A DNA stretch of 64,000 nt from Tubulanus polymorphus (GCF_964204645.1 NC_134026.1:26740650-26804649); one strand, 5' to 3'; numbered from the stretch's first letter, positions 1 through 15,161 are shown. The notes: generated by a model from the sequence alone, not told the origin. Numbers and translations: made by a program.

Positions 1-46
1 GTCTAGAGTAAGTAATATTGTGTGATATGTTTGACTTTAAACCTAC

Positions 47-699
47 CTGCAGCTTTAACTGATACACCTGTAAAATGAACATATGTCAAACCACAGCCAA
101 CCAAGCAATAATAAAACAAAGTATATAGAAGCAGAAAACAAAACTTCTAACCATGCAAGTATATTCACATGCTGTGTATGAATATATTAGAATTCATTGA
201 GGGAAATTCTATGTCGATTTGTTTTTTAAGATATTCCTCACATGCTGAACACACACATCAATGTGACAAATATAGATAGTTAAATGTCTGTACCTAAAGC
301 GGCTATTCTTTTTCTTTCCTCAACTGAAACCAATCTTCTCCACAATGAAGGATAACGTTTATACAATGAACCTCTGAACATTCGCAAATAATTTCCAACC
401 TGTCGACGAAATAGAAGAACAAAGTTATGAATAAACAAATTCTAACAAAAAACTTATCTTCTTAGTCAGACTTAACTGTTTCAGTTAGTAAATAGTACGA
501 CTGTTTTATGAAAACAAAGACCTTTTATCGCTGGTCTTATCGTGTTAACGAATGAACCATAAAACAACATATATCAAAATTATCTGTTAGTTACCTCAGA
601 TCCGATGTAATAATAATCGCCATCATCTTCGATCTGGAAAGGGATAGGTTTTTCACCGAAAGTTCGAGTTCCACAAATTAACGAATTCGGCGTCGCCAT
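47..699 (-). CDS. SMARCB1: SMARCB1/SNF5 (INI1), 5' exons only; continues beyond the left edge
   Basis: Core subunit of SWI/SNF (BAF) chromatin remodelling complexes in the nucleus. Exon 1 is 595-699 (ATG at 699, begins [10 protein letters not shown]) and ends at donor gtaact. Exon 2 is 294-399 and encodes [20 protein letters not shown], the hallmark N-terminal SNF5 sequence. The frame is intact across the junction (105 nt, then 106 nt). A third possible exon is a 21-nt microexon at 47-67, flanked by acag and gtaggt, which keeps frame (GVSVKAA). Vertebrate SMARCB1 has an alternatively spliced short segment in this region, so the microexon may be optional. The rest of the gene, including the SNF5 repeats, lies outside the window. 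An upstream in-frame extension from 867 exists, but the ATG at 699 matches the family start. Confidence 0.93.
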
Positions 700-1159
700 T
701 TTGAACTGTAGGTGGCGCCACATACGAGTACATATCCTCACTTGCCACGCCAGCATAAAGTGTAGCCGTAGTTTAGAAACGACTGTCAAACACACCCTTC
801 TTACGTGATGAAGCGAAAGCTCGTATCTTATACTTAAATAGTTTACGTCCTTATTATCTGCCTCCACGTTTTACTGAAACGTAGGATTCAAATTCTTTTT
901 GCTGAGGTTCCAGATGATCAAAAGGAAAAAGGAGTGTGCTAAAAGTTTAAATCCGCTGAGATTTGTCCATTCATAAAAAGAATTGTTAGATTTTATTTTC
1001 TTAAAACACAACAATTTATTGGGCTGCATCTATAGCTAAATTATAAGTCCTCTAATCGTACATTTCTATGACACAAATCATAGTTATCTTAATATCAACA
1101 CACTCTAGGTCAATTCATATTTTACAAAATGTTCATATTTTTGAAAAAAGTATCTTTGA
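700..1159. other. Intergenic: SMARCB1 promoter side and NDUFB7 3' end
   Basis: No gene is visible here. It holds the 5' flank of SMARCB1 and the 3' UTR of NDUFB7. A minus-strand AATAAA lies at 1015-1020, about 140 bases past the NDUFB7 stop. Confidence 0.6.
1015..1020 (-). terminator. Poly(A) signal AATAAA of NDUFB7
   Basis: TTTATT on the plus strand reads AATAAA on the minus strand, downstream of the NDUFB7 stop at 1160. Confidence 0.5.
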
Positions 1160-1841
1160 TTATTCATCTAGTGATTCAGTACTTTCTTTCAGTGCCTTTC
1201 TCTTCGCTCTTTCCAGAAGTCTCTTCTCCCTTTCAAATTCTTTCATTCTCATTATAAAACTGAAAAATTCAAAATGTTTAGACATTTCAATCATAGTTCA
1301 GTACATGCAAGAGCCTGTTGTTTACTTGTGAACTTGAAAACATGAACTTGTAAAGACTTACATATTCGCAATTATCGAACAAGATTTTTCAAATAAAAAC
1401 TCACTCATTATGTTGACATGTTTCCCATTCATGTAATTCATGTTTACATTTTATATTCCAGGGCATATTCTCTTTTTTGCATCTCATGAAATCAATGTAG
1501 AGATGAGCACAATAATCTCGTTTATCTAGTGGCAAATTAGCAGCTTGCATTTCTTCATAAGATGCGATACAAACTGAAAATACAAAGTACGAGAAATGAA
1601 TGCGGAGCTACAAACTCTACCGTTAATGGCATATCAGAATAACAGCATTAAAAGATGCCTGAAATCATTGAAATATAATGCATTGATGATTGGAATTGTC
1701 ATTGACTTGACAAATTTAAATAGGCCTACCTCTTTCTTTCCTGCCATTTGGAAATCCATACATCGCATCAAATGTTGGTTCTTCTTTATAATTAGGAGTT
1801 GTATCGGGGTGGCTTATATACGACGAGTACCACTGTCCCAT
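1160..1841 (-). CDS. NDUFB7: NADH:ubiquinone oxidoreductase (complex I) subunit B7
   Basis: Accessory subunit of mitochondrial complex I, on the intermembrane-space side. Three exons: 1730-1841 (starts MGQWYSSYIS), 1405-1573 and 1160-1259. Together they give 381 nt, or 126 residues, close to the usual length of about 130. The conserved core is visible. There is a KRDYCAHLYIDFMRCKKEN segment, then further cysteines in KCKHELHEWETCQ, consistent with the twin CX9C fold of the family. A basic C-terminal helix reads MRMKEFEREKRLLERAKRK. All junctions are GT-AG and in frame. The N-terminal MG matches the myristoylated start known in this family. The ATG is 236 bases from the divergent NEK8 start. 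Confidence 0.96.
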
Positions 1842-2077
1842 TTTGGTTACTTTTAAAATCAAAGCCGAAAAAACCTATTAACCCAACAACACGGAAGTGA
1901 ACGCACTGGGTAACAACATTCTGCGGGTAATTCCAAACCCGTGTAGTAGTGTTTCCCGAAAAGTATCGTATGCGTAACCATACATTTTTTTAATTTAATT
2001 TCCGGGTTCCGAAAAATAGAAATGGAAAAGTAAACTGTAAAGTAAACTTAGATACTCCTGCAAGCTGTCTGGAGATA
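1842..2077. promoter_or_regulatory. Divergent promoter between NDUFB7 and NEK8
   Basis: Only 236 bases separate the two start codons, so both promoters and 5' UTRs must share this stretch. No TATA box is obvious. This is inferred from gene layout. Confidence 0.5.
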
Positions 2078-5000
2078 ATGGAGAAATATGAACGCATCAG
2101 AGTAATTGGTAGAGGTGCTTACGGGTATGTAAAGCTTTTCATATTCAAAATTACTTATTGGTCACAAACAATACACATATCTGCTTGTTGGTGACGAACG
2201 AAGTTGTTGTGGTTACCCCCCCCCCCTTCTGGTAATAATTAAATTGTCCACCAATTTATTATATTTTCATATTTTCATAGTTCTAGAATGAATACTTTGA
2301 TATGTTACAGCACTGTTTACCTAACAAAGCGTATACATGATGGGAAATTAGTCATCGTCAAACAAATACCAGTTGAACAAATGACTAAAGATGAACGGCA
2401 AGCAGCATTAAATGAAGTGAAAGTTCTATCAATGTTGTCTCATCCGAACATTATTGAATATTATGAAAACTATTTAGAAGATAAAGCATTGATGATTGTA
2501 ATGGAATATGCTCAAGGAGGAACATTGTTTGAGTATATCCAACAGAGGAATGGTAATCTGATGGAAGAGGAGGTATCTATATTGAGCTTATAAGAAATTC
2601 TAACAATTGTTTAATCATGACTCATGATCCCCTAATTCGATTTTAAATTTTAGGATATCCTGAAATTCTTTGTGCAAATGCTTCTTTCACTGCATCATGT
2701 GCATTCAAAGCAAATTCTGCACAGAGATTTGAAAACGCAAAACATATTACTTGACAAGAAAAAGGCTGTTGTAAAGATTGGAGACTTCGGCATATCAAAA
2801 GTGTTAAGCAGCAAAAGTAAAGCGTATACTGTAAGTTGATATAAGTTGATATTAACTATTTCGAAGTTTTCACTAAACGTTTTTTTTCCTACTGTGCAAT
2901 AATCTTTTGCTCAAATTAATATATTGTAGGTAGTTGGAACTCCATGTTATATTTCTCCAGAACTATGTGAAGGCAAACCATATCCTTTAATAAAATGAAT
3001 AATGCTGTTGAAGCATATTGTGGAGTCTAGTTTAGAGAGTTATAACGAAACCTGTAAATTCTTTAACTTAAGTACATATAATCAAAAGAGTGATATATGG
3101 GCGTTAGGATGTGTTTTATATGAAATAGCTAGTCTCAAGAGAGCATTTGAAGCTGCTGTAAGTATTTTCTTCCTTATACAGCTTTTATCAATGTGCTGAT
3201 AGCTATGCATTAATTGTCCATGTCGTTGTTTATTGTCTAGAATTTGCCAGCACTTGTGTTGAAGATTATGCGTGGCACTTTTGCGCCCATATCTGAACAT
3301 TACAGCGAAGAACTGAGATCCTTAATCCTTAGTATGCTTCATCTCGATCCGAACAAACGACCAAACATTAATCAAATCATGGCTCAGCCCATTGTGATAA
3401 ATCATCTAATGAATCTTTACACTGATATGGGGAAGGTACCATCCACTCGGTAAGAACCTCGAACATATAACAGGGCATATAGTATGACTACAGATGAGTT
3501 ATGTTTTTTAAAAATGATTTAAACGATTTCAGAATCCATCATCCAATAAATGTCTCATCAACAAAAGTTAACAAACAGAAAAGAGTAGCAATTGCATCTC
3601 AACAGAAAGGTACTTTCAAAATCATCATTCTGTTTCTAAGATAATCCTATTACCTTCATATTATCGAGATACTGGTAACTATGTTTTCCTTTATTTTTTA
3701 GGGACAACTCAGAGCATTATGTCAGAATCTGAAGTAGTGAAGTACTTTACTCATTGTTCGATTTTCACTTGGGGTAATGGCATCAATACTCCTTTTCAAT
3801 TGCCTCTTCCGTCAGCTGAAATAGAGATTACCCAAGTTGCTGCTGGCCGAACTCAAAAAGCTGCTGTTACTAAGAGTGGAAGAGTTATCATCTGGGAGGT
3901 AGTCACGTTAAATTTTTGTCTGCATTTTATCGTCATCGAATACACAGTACTCGATACATTGTATCAAAATTTCAGGTATCTAGCATTGATTCTGAATCAC
4001 CATTACCAGGATCGAGTTATGTTGGACCTACATATATACCAAGATTTCTTGAGGGTCAATCTGCAGTTACTATTCAACATGTAGCTTGTGGAGACCTGTT
4101 CACCGCTTGTTTGACTGGTATGTGGATGAAATTTCCTACATTAATGCCAAATATTGAGACATATTCTTTATCAAACCATGATTTGTAGATCGCGGCATAA
4201 TGATGACATTTGGTAGTGGGGCTAATGGCTGTCTAGGTCATGGAAATTTTCATGATATCTCTCATGTAAGAAATCTTTCTACTGTTTGCTTCTTATTCGA
4301 CTGAAGATTGATGTTTCTATGCTTTATTCATTAAAATGTCTTATTTCAGGCTAAAATTGTGGAAGCGTTACTTGGATATGAAGTTGCTCAGGTTTCATGT
4401 GGAGCATCACATGTGTTGGCAGTCACAAATGACCATGAAGTATTTGCTTGGGGACGTGGGGAACATGGTATGTGTAAAAATGTATATTCTTTTGAGAATC
4501 AATTTTTTCTCCTTAAATTCAAACTTCTCCTTTATTAAACTGTGTTTTCATAGGTCGTCTCGGGCTTGGAAATAATGAATCATGGTCTGTACCTCAGTTG
4601 GTGGTTGTGAATGGAGATTTTGAACCTCAATCAGTGCAATGTGGTGTGGACTGTTCAATCATGATTACTACTGGTGGTCGGCTTCTATGCTGTGGTAGTA
4701 ACAGGTAAAAATTATCGAATTATATGACAAAATCAACGCAAAAATGTATTACATCAATGGGTGAGTATCAGGTACCAGTAATTCTTTTCTTAAAAGATTC
4801 AATAAGTTAGCATTAAATGGAGAAGAACAAGAATCAGTGGGAGCAAATTATTTCACACCAGTTTCTTCAAGAGGCTTCGATGATTTAAAAACTAAATCTG
4901 TTGCCATTGGTACATCACATACTGCTGTAGTTACAGGTAAAAATTTCATCATTCAGCTTTTGATTTGTCCTGCAACAAAGCTCAACGATGCAATGAATTT

Positions 5001-5587
5001 GTCTTTCTAGAATGTGGACAGTGTTATACTTTCGGTTCAAATCAATTTGGACAGCTTGGACATGATAATCCATATCCAAGTATAGTTCCTACACTTCCTA
5101 CTGAAGACATTACTATGGTTTCGTGTGGAGATACATTTACAACTGCTGTTACTAATGGTAATCAGTTTCGCATCATTCGTTTCAGCAAGATTTTTAACTA
5201 AACTTTAATCCATTGAAAAATCTTTCAGATGGCAAAATATATTCATGGGGCAAAAAATCAAGAGGAAGGCTCGGACGTGGCAATGAAAATATTACAACTC
5301 CGTCCGAAGTGAAATTACCAGTCAAAGAGATATTTGTAGTTGTTGACATGTCGTCAAGTCATAGCAGTACATTAGCAGCTACAAAACGTAAGTTCTCAGA
5401 TCACAATTATCACCGATATTTTTGGAGTTTCTGGAGGTTTTTTATCTCTTGTTTTGATATTTCAGCCGTCAATCGGTTAGTATTAAATGCCCAAATGCCA
5501 GTTGAAAATCACAAGCCAACACAGCACATTTCAACAATTACTGGCACGCAGTCTGATGATTTGGAAACTGTTTACGAAGTACACTAA
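2078..5587 (+). CDS. NEK8: NIMA-related kinase 8: Ser/Thr kinase plus RCC1 repeats
   Basis: NEK8 is a ciliary kinase of the inversin compartment. Sixteen exons: 2078-2124, 2311-2572, 2654-2830, 2930-2979, 3076-3157, 3241-3449, 3533-3609, 3702-3898, 3976-4117, 4189-4265, 4350-4467, 4554-4704, 4797-4936, 5011-5157, 5229-5387, 5466-5587. They total 2157 nt (718 residues), and every junction keeps frame. The kinase domain covers about residues 1-260: start [20 protein letters not shown]-type lysine in [19 protein letters not shown], catalytic loop [11 protein letters not shown] in [19 protein letters not shown], then [20 protein letters not shown]. The C-terminal half holds RCC1-type repeats ([52 protein letters not shown]). 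Exons 4 and 5 are joined by an AT-AC intron. Length and order match vertebrate NEK8 (about 690 residues). Confidence 0.97.
2980..3075 (+). other. U12-type AT-AC intron in NEK8
   Basis: The 96-base intron begins ATATCCTTTA, the U12 5' splice-site consensus, and ends in AC. A branch-site-like TTCTTTAAC lies at 3059-3067, about 10 bases before the end. Removing it joins GGC AAA CC to A TAT AAT and restores [11 protein letters not shown] exactly. No GT-AG pair does so. Confidence 0.9.
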
Positions 5588-6628
5588 CCACCAATGCTCT
5601 ATCAATTGTCCATCCATTTTATAGCAGTTTATCTTTATCTGTATTAATGTATCAATATATTTTAGTTAAGTCAATACCGGTAGTTAAGTTCATTTCATAT
5701 TAATAGCTCAAAAAGGTATGGCAAATGCAGAGGCACTTCTATGAGGTGGTCTCGGGGATTCCAGACCCCTGCCTTCCCAAAGAGGTTTGCCATTTCAAGA
5801 CAGATATACCGGTAGTTTAAGTGACACTCATCCTCTCGGAATTCTTATCTTTAGAAAGTGTTTCTTTAGAAATAGTGGCCTTTGACATGGTTGCTTGCAG
5901 AGAAATACAATTCGTTTCCTTCTGGACCCCGGCCTTCCAATTTCCCTAGATCCTTTTCCTGGGGAGGTTTGCCTGTATAGTCCTGGATACACCCAAAAAT
6001 AATTCAAAGCAATCCACAATATAAAAATGAATAAAAATTTATTTGCCGACTTTTACAACAAAATGCAGATAGCTCCTTTATGTTCATCGTTGCTACAACT
6101 TCAAAATCTGAAAAATAACAAGACAATCGTTCTGCCCACTACAGAGCTTACAGAGGTTAGTCTCACAAGTATTCACCATTTCCTATATCAAGTAACATTT
6201 GCTTACTTACCTTATTGAATTAGAAAAAATTAAATTACTACCATTTCAGTATTTCGCTTCTCAACCTTTTATTACAAAAGACAAATGCAAAACATTATTT
6301 CTACAATTTGTATGTTTTTGAATTCACACCCTCTGAACTCTGATGCTGAATCAAATAGTTTTGTTCAGAGTAATCCAAGTGTATAAGTGTGGTATCATAG
6401 TTTTTATCAGTCTTAATATTAGATACAAAGTTAATACATGGAGCAGCTCTGGTATATGCAGTACATGGACTTGAATTGCTGAAAAAGTAAAACACTGAAT
6501 TCATAAGATGATCCAGAGACTTGGTTTCACGCGGGGACACCATATTCGCAAGTTATAGATCACAGTATCTATAACTTCTATGATGAAACGATTGAAATTT
6601 TCAGAGTCTATTCCACAGATAATTTTCA
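5588..6628. other. Convergent 3' flanks of NEK8 and SNRPA1
   Basis: Untranslated region between two convergent genes. It contains a degenerate direct duplication around 5750-5790 and 5920-5975 (both carry CCTTCC followed by GAGGTTTGCC), two TACCGGTA palindromes, a minus-strand AATAAA at 6268-6273 (likely SNRPA1) and a hairpin at 6550-6577. The 80-codon minus-strand ORF at 6301-6543 is not supported as a gene. Confidence 0.5.
6268..6273 (-). terminator. Poly(A) signal AATAAA, probably SNRPA1
   Basis: Minus-strand AATAAA about 355 bases beyond the SNRPA1 stop. Confidence 0.35.
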
Positions 6629-8234
6629 CTACATATTGCTTTCATATTCCATTTCTTCATCATCTGAAACGATTGAAAGCAAATTCATTAATTGATCAAA
6701 ATTCGGTAATACAAAACATAAATCAATGGATACCGGCAAGGCTACCAGGGGAGCACTGCATTCAGTGATAATCCGCCAGGATCGCTAGTGGCATCGGGTT
6801 GCCGCGCTTCAATTTTTTTCTGTATTTCAATTAAATTGGAATCAACTTAATCGATTTTCAGTGAAATCAATAACATACACTGAGTGAGAAAGGGAATGTA
6901 ACATCCGATAACAATTACCGTAATTTGACAATTTTCAGATTTGGAAGCCTAAAAATCAAGTTCAAATTTCATTGAAAATCAATTAATTTTCACTACGAAT
7001 AACTCGGTGTTGTGTTGCGCCATCTGTTGTTGCTGGTATCACATTGTTCAATATTATCTTCACTAACCTGCATGTCTGTTAAATGATGCTGATCCATTTG
7101 TGTGACTGCCGGGTACCTGACCAGATCGCAGCAGTTGTGTCAATCGTTCCACTTCTTCCAATGTCGTAGCATTAGCTATAGCATGTTTAATAGCACTGAT
7201 TTCTTCCTCTGATGGCCCAGTTTGTATTTCTGGTTGCTTCTTCTCTTGAATTGTGGCTCCAGGAACAAACGTCTTTGTTTTCTTAACAATATCTTGCACA
7301 AGTTTCTGACCGCGTTTTCCTTTGAACATCTGAGTTGCTGCTTCTCTTTCCTTCAAAAACAAAGCAAATTTCTCAAGAAACTTGGAAACATATTTTCGTA
7401 GCTTACAGTGGAATATAAACTGTACTTACCTTCATTTTTATCTTCCGGAAATCCAACAGCCTTAATTGTGGTAATTTATGTATCACGTACAATCTGTAAT
7501 GTTTCTTAGTTGACACTGGATTTCGCATTAAACTAAAATAACATACAACATTAATGGAACATATAATGACATGGAAAATATACATTTCATTCGTAGTTAT
7601 ATAAACCTTAGAGAGCTGAGTGTTTTTACTGTTGATAACACATCTATATCTCCCAGCTCTTGAATGTTGTTATTCGTGAGAATTATTGAATCAAGATGTG
7701 GCAAACATTCTTCCAAATTTTCACCGATTCGACTGAAAAAAGTCACAACATCTAGAGAACGATATGAAGCATTTCCGACAATGAAGCGATATAATATGCA
7801 TGATACATACACAACTCTGTTATTATTCAGCAGAACCGTTTTGAGTCGGTTGAGGAGTGGAAAACCATCTACTTTTCTGATATCATTATCTGACAAGTCT
7901 ATAGTATCGAATTGATCCTGTAAATGAAAATGAAAGAAGTCGATCAATTGACTTGTCAGCATTTTTTACTACATCGCAATCATAAATACAGAGTGAATAC
8001 ATACAAGCGTCGCTCCTAGATTTTCAATCACTGGAATTTTGTATCCTGAAATGACAATAATAAGCGTCATCGAAGTAATGTTAAATCGGTTTCGTTCAGT
8101 AATTAGTGCAACCGAAAACAATAACCGGCCGCGTTAGCTGGTCGAATCTTACCTCGTAAATCAAGTTCCCGGTCTCTGACTGGATTTGTGAATTGAGCAG
8201 ATTGTTCAATCAATTCAGGAGTTAATTTAACCAT
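6629..8234 (-). CDS. SNRPA1: U2 snRNP A' protein (leucine-rich repeat spliceosomal protein)
   Basis: Binds U2 snRNA stem-loop IV together with U2B'' in the spliceosome. Seven exons: 8153-8234, 8005-8045, 7811-7917, 7607-7732, 7430-7532, 7068-7350 and 6629-6663. They total 777 nt (258 residues; vertebrate protein about 255). The start MVKLTPELIEQSAQFTNPVR is diagnostic. Leucine-rich repeats follow (LDLRGYKIPVIENLGATLDQ, IDLSDNDIRKVDGFPLLNRL, SIILTNNNIQELGDIDVL), then the cap RNPVSTKKHYRLYVIHKLPQ. A KAIANATTLEEVERL-like segment (actual HAIANATTLEEVERL) lies near the C-terminus. The last exon is only 35 nt and encodes an acidic tail, DDEEMEYESNM, matching the acidic end of the family. The intron 4 donor is the weak GTTTAT. 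Confidence 0.96.
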
Positions 8235-8732
8235 CGTGGAATATATCTAGTTGCCTTTTTAGTGCTGTTATTTCGTTCTGAAAACGCGCCGTGTTGTTCG
8301 GTGCGTGCACAATTCAAATCTTCTTTATTGCGTATCTACAGTGCTGCCATCTAGATAACACTATAATCGGTAACTAGACTTAAATTGGACTGGATTGGCA
8401 AACTAATGGATCAATATTCTCACAAATTAGTGTGTTTATAGCCTATTGGAAGGACAAAAATGCTTCACCTGCGTCTTATTTAATAAAGCTTGGTTAAGCG
8501 CATAGTTGATAGTGTCTGAAAATAGGTGTTAAGATCCAATATAAGGCAATAAAGCGTTGTTATACCCTTACTTTTTTTCCTAGGGGAGATTAGGCCTAGT
8601 GTGAAATCTATTTGGTAATCTTTTTCTTGTCAAAACTGAGATAATTGTCAGGCTTTCTTCCAAAGAACTTAAGTTTAGTAGAAATTTGCATGTATTTCCA
8701 GTTTTTTACACGGACACCTCAATTAGAAAAAG
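8235..8732. promoter_or_regulatory. Divergent promoter region, SNRPA1 / PLPP-like
   Basis: 498 bases between two divergent start codons. No ORF, repeat or obvious TATA box seen. Confidence 0.4.
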
Positions 8733-10237
8733 ATGATCCGTCGAATGAGAAATTATAGCGAAAGCAAGATGATTCAAAATCCTCACCTTCAGATACCAAC
8801 ATTGAAATGTACACTATGGACAGCTGTGGATTTACTGTTGATTTTGATTAGTAGGTTTTTCTTTGTTTATCAAAGTGTAATATATTTGCTGTTACCAAAA
8901 CATAAGTTTGATACCTCTGGCAATTCAGGTATATCCCCAATTATAGGTCAATCAAATTTATAAAGCTTAGCACCAACCATAGGTTGCTAACTAGTTTCTC
9001 ATCAGTGCTCTGGTATTATTCCTCATTTCCTACTATGTTCTTTTTCAGTGTTGTTGCTTCTGGCAGCCCTTGTTAATTGGACTACTATTGGCACAGTCGA
9101 CTTCCCATGTCAAAATCGTCAGAATTTACAGTATCCTTACATGGGAGATACAGTATCGCATTCATTGTTGTACGTAGTTGGATCTGTTGTCCCTGTTACG
9201 TTTGTAAGTGTTGTTGTATCGATTTGAAATTCCATCCAATTATTTGGATGCAGAAAATGCAATGTCAATGAATGATCAATTTCTTTTAAAGTTTTATGTC
9301 ACAGAATTAGCATCTGAATCTCACAGAGCGAGTAAAGATTATATTTGTGTCAGTTTAACTGAAGTTATACGAGTGACTGTATTATACACATTTGGTGCGG
9401 CTGTGACATTGATTTTTACTCATATTGGAAAAGTGAGTACGATGCGATTGCAACCAAATTTTCTGGCTACATGCAAACCAAACATTACCTTCTCAAATTG
9501 TACTAAAGGGTATGTATGTTTGTTGCAAGTTACTGTAATGTTGGTCAATTTATTTGGATCCATCTCATATTGTATTGTTTATTTATCTGTCTTTTAGGTT
9601 TACAAATCTAAGTATCGACAATTGTCAAAATAAGCAAGTCTACGCTTGGGAAATAAAATCTTCCTTTTGTTCATTTCCATCCGTGCATGCCGCACTTTCT
9701 GCTTACTCTATGGTGTATTTGGTTGTACGTATTAAGAGCATTCTGTAAATAGGAACTGCACACAAACCAGATGCTAAATTTTTTTTAAATTTTGTCTTTG
9801 TAGATATATCTTCAGGCTAGATTAAAGGTGACTTTTTCAGTCCTGTTCTGTCCCCTCCTGCAAGCTGGAGCAATATGCGTTGCGTACTATATTGCACTGA
9901 CAAGAATATCAGACTACAAACATCACTGGGTGGATGTCATTGCTGGTAGTTTTTTAGGAATATTGCTTGGAGTCTATGTGGTAAATTTGATGTTTTTCTT
10001 CATTTATTAGGTGAAACAATTTTTTTCTGTTTCAATCATTCCAATAAAATATTTATATTTTAACAGGCTGTCAAAGTAACCAACCTTTTTTACAAGAAAA
10101 CTAAAGCAGAAACCAAGACATCGAAATCTGTGGCAGTGTCGACGAATACAAGAAAAATGGGTAGTTCTATAGAAATAGGCGAGCATACACATCTGTTTGA
10201 TACTGTTGAATCACTGGAAGTTGAACATCCAGTTTAG
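8733..10237 (+). CDS. Lipid phosphate phosphatase-like membrane protein (PLPP/PLPPR family) with altered C1 and C2 motifs
   Basis: Six exons: 8733-8850, 9049-9203, 9292-9509, 9598-9724, 9804-9980 and 10067-10237. They total 966 nt (321 residues). The hydrophobic pattern suggests six transmembrane segments, as in the PAP2 family. Active members carry K-x6-R-P, P-S-G-H and S-R-x5-H-x3-D. Here motif C1 is KVSTMRLQP (about residues 138-146, Arg replaced by Gln). C2 is PSVH (about 191-194, Gly replaced by Val). C3 is intact: TRISDYKHHWVD, with R240, H246 and D250. The FLATCKPN segment after C1 resembles the catalytically inert PLPPR branch, while C3 and YLQARLK resemble active PLPP1-3. It could be a weakly active or inactive lipid phosphatase of the plasma membrane. 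Family is firm; subfamily and activity are not. Confidence 0.88.
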
Positions 10238-10752
10238 ATTTAAGATATATTGTCTCAACTAATAGAAATATGTAATCTAAATGTACAAACGGTATATTCT
10301 GGTTGTACACAATGTATAGTTGCTTTTTATATATGTAAGTTAATACATCATCAGGTTATTACGTGTATTATGAAAATCAGTCTGAACAGTGTGGGGTACT
10401 CATACGATATATATCTGTGTATTTTATCTTTCATTTTGGTGTAATTGATTTAATGGAAATAAGTATTATAAATATCGTTGTTTTTATTGCTGGAAATGTT
10501 TTGAAAATCAAAAATAATATTGTTTTAAAGTGTTATGTATAGTGTTGTATCGCATGTATTTGTATTTTAATAGGAAGGTGCTATCAATGATTAAATATAA
10601 TGGATGCATTTTATGTTGTACACTTAGTTGATTACACAAGAAAGTATTATATACATATATGGATTATTTCTTGTTTTAAATTATACTCATGGATTCCACA
10701 TTCAAAATTCAAGATTTCCACTTTTTCCAGATTACACAAAATAGTGAAGTAC

Positions 10753-10926
10753 AGTTAACCCCCGATATACTGCCCTCCTATATACCGCCACCCCTGCCTA
10801 CTGCCAGGTTTTCTCAATGTACATCTCAATATAAATACATAGTAAAACACCCTCGATATACCGCCATACTCCCTTTACCGCCAAAATCGTTCTGCACCGA
10901 TGTGGGCGGCATATCGGGGGCCAACT
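10753..10926. mobile_element. MITE-like element with terminal inverted repeats, pogo/Tigger-style ends
   Basis: Left end 10753-10775 carries CCCCCGATATACTGCCC. The right end, 10904-10926, is its near-complement GGGCGGCATATCGGGGG (15 of 17 match, and the match extends more weakly outward). Internal copies of CGATATACCGCC occur near 10854. The left end is preceded by TACAG, recalling the TA-CAG ends of pogo-like elements. There is no coding capacity. Confidence 0.6.
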
Positions 10927-11561
10927 ATTTCATATTTGATGAAGCTTCAAACTTCACGGTGACGAGTTGGGGCCCAGGATGAAAGCCATGTCCAATCTTC
11001 AACTACCGGTATCATTTTCTTTACTCTGTTCACACAGATCTTACCTAGATGATCAAATCAATATCCGTAGAACAGGAAAAACCCATGAAGAAGTCAATTT
11101 ACTCAAGGTGTGTATTTATTTGACTTTAAAACTAACACTAGAACACGGCAAAATACATATTAGATATATTAGATACAGTTATCACATCAGATGGGAAGAT
11201 AAAGTAAATAGTTGATTAAAACATAAGCAGGATACAAGAGCAATAAATAAATGTAAAAAATATATTTTTCAGTTATATTTCTAATCTACTCATATAAGTA
11301 CTACAATTGCATCACTGACTTTAACCTAAGAAAATAACACCCATGCTTTATATTTAGCATACATGGTAAACTGAATGAATACTGATATAGATCATGTTTT
11401 AAAACAGCATGTATTCTATACATACAATTAACCGGTAGCTGCATGAGAAATACTTCAGGCACAGCCTGATCCCTGATCCAGATTTGAATTTCATAATGGA
11501 AAGTCAGTAAATATTATATATATCATTATTGGTATTTCTAACACCTTGAGCGTTAAGCCAT

Positions 11562-11567
11562 TTTATT
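11562..11567 (-). terminator. Poly(A) signal AATAAA of CTH
   Basis: Minus-strand AATAAA about 90 bases past the CTH stop at 11656. Confidence 0.5.
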
Positions 11568-11655
11568 GTTCATCCAGAATCATTCTTTCAGCGCAATTAA
11601 TGAATGAAAGCACGTAGAAAGTACACATCCTTATTGAGCACGTACAGTCAATCAT

Positions 11656-15161
<3,506 letters not shown>

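Larger units (their letters stand above)
10238..11655. other. 3' flanks between PLPP-like gene and CTH
   Basis: No gene seen. AT-rich UTR-like sequence, a short inverted-repeat element at 10753-10926, and a minus-strand AATAAA at 11562-11567 belonging to CTH. Confidence 0.55.

Noticed and set aside
2215-2227. Run of about eleven C in NEK8 intron 1
   Set aside because: Simple homopolymer in an intron; likely slippage.
2998-3199. Reading NEK8 through 2980-3075 as coding or as a GT-AG intron
   Set aside because: There are in-frame stops, and no GT-AG pair restores the conserved [11 protein letters not shown]; the AT-AC boundaries do.
6301-6543. 80-codon minus-strand ORF after SNRPA1
   Set aside because: No family resemblance. 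The true last exon of SNRPA1 ends at 6629, so this is most likely 3' UTR.
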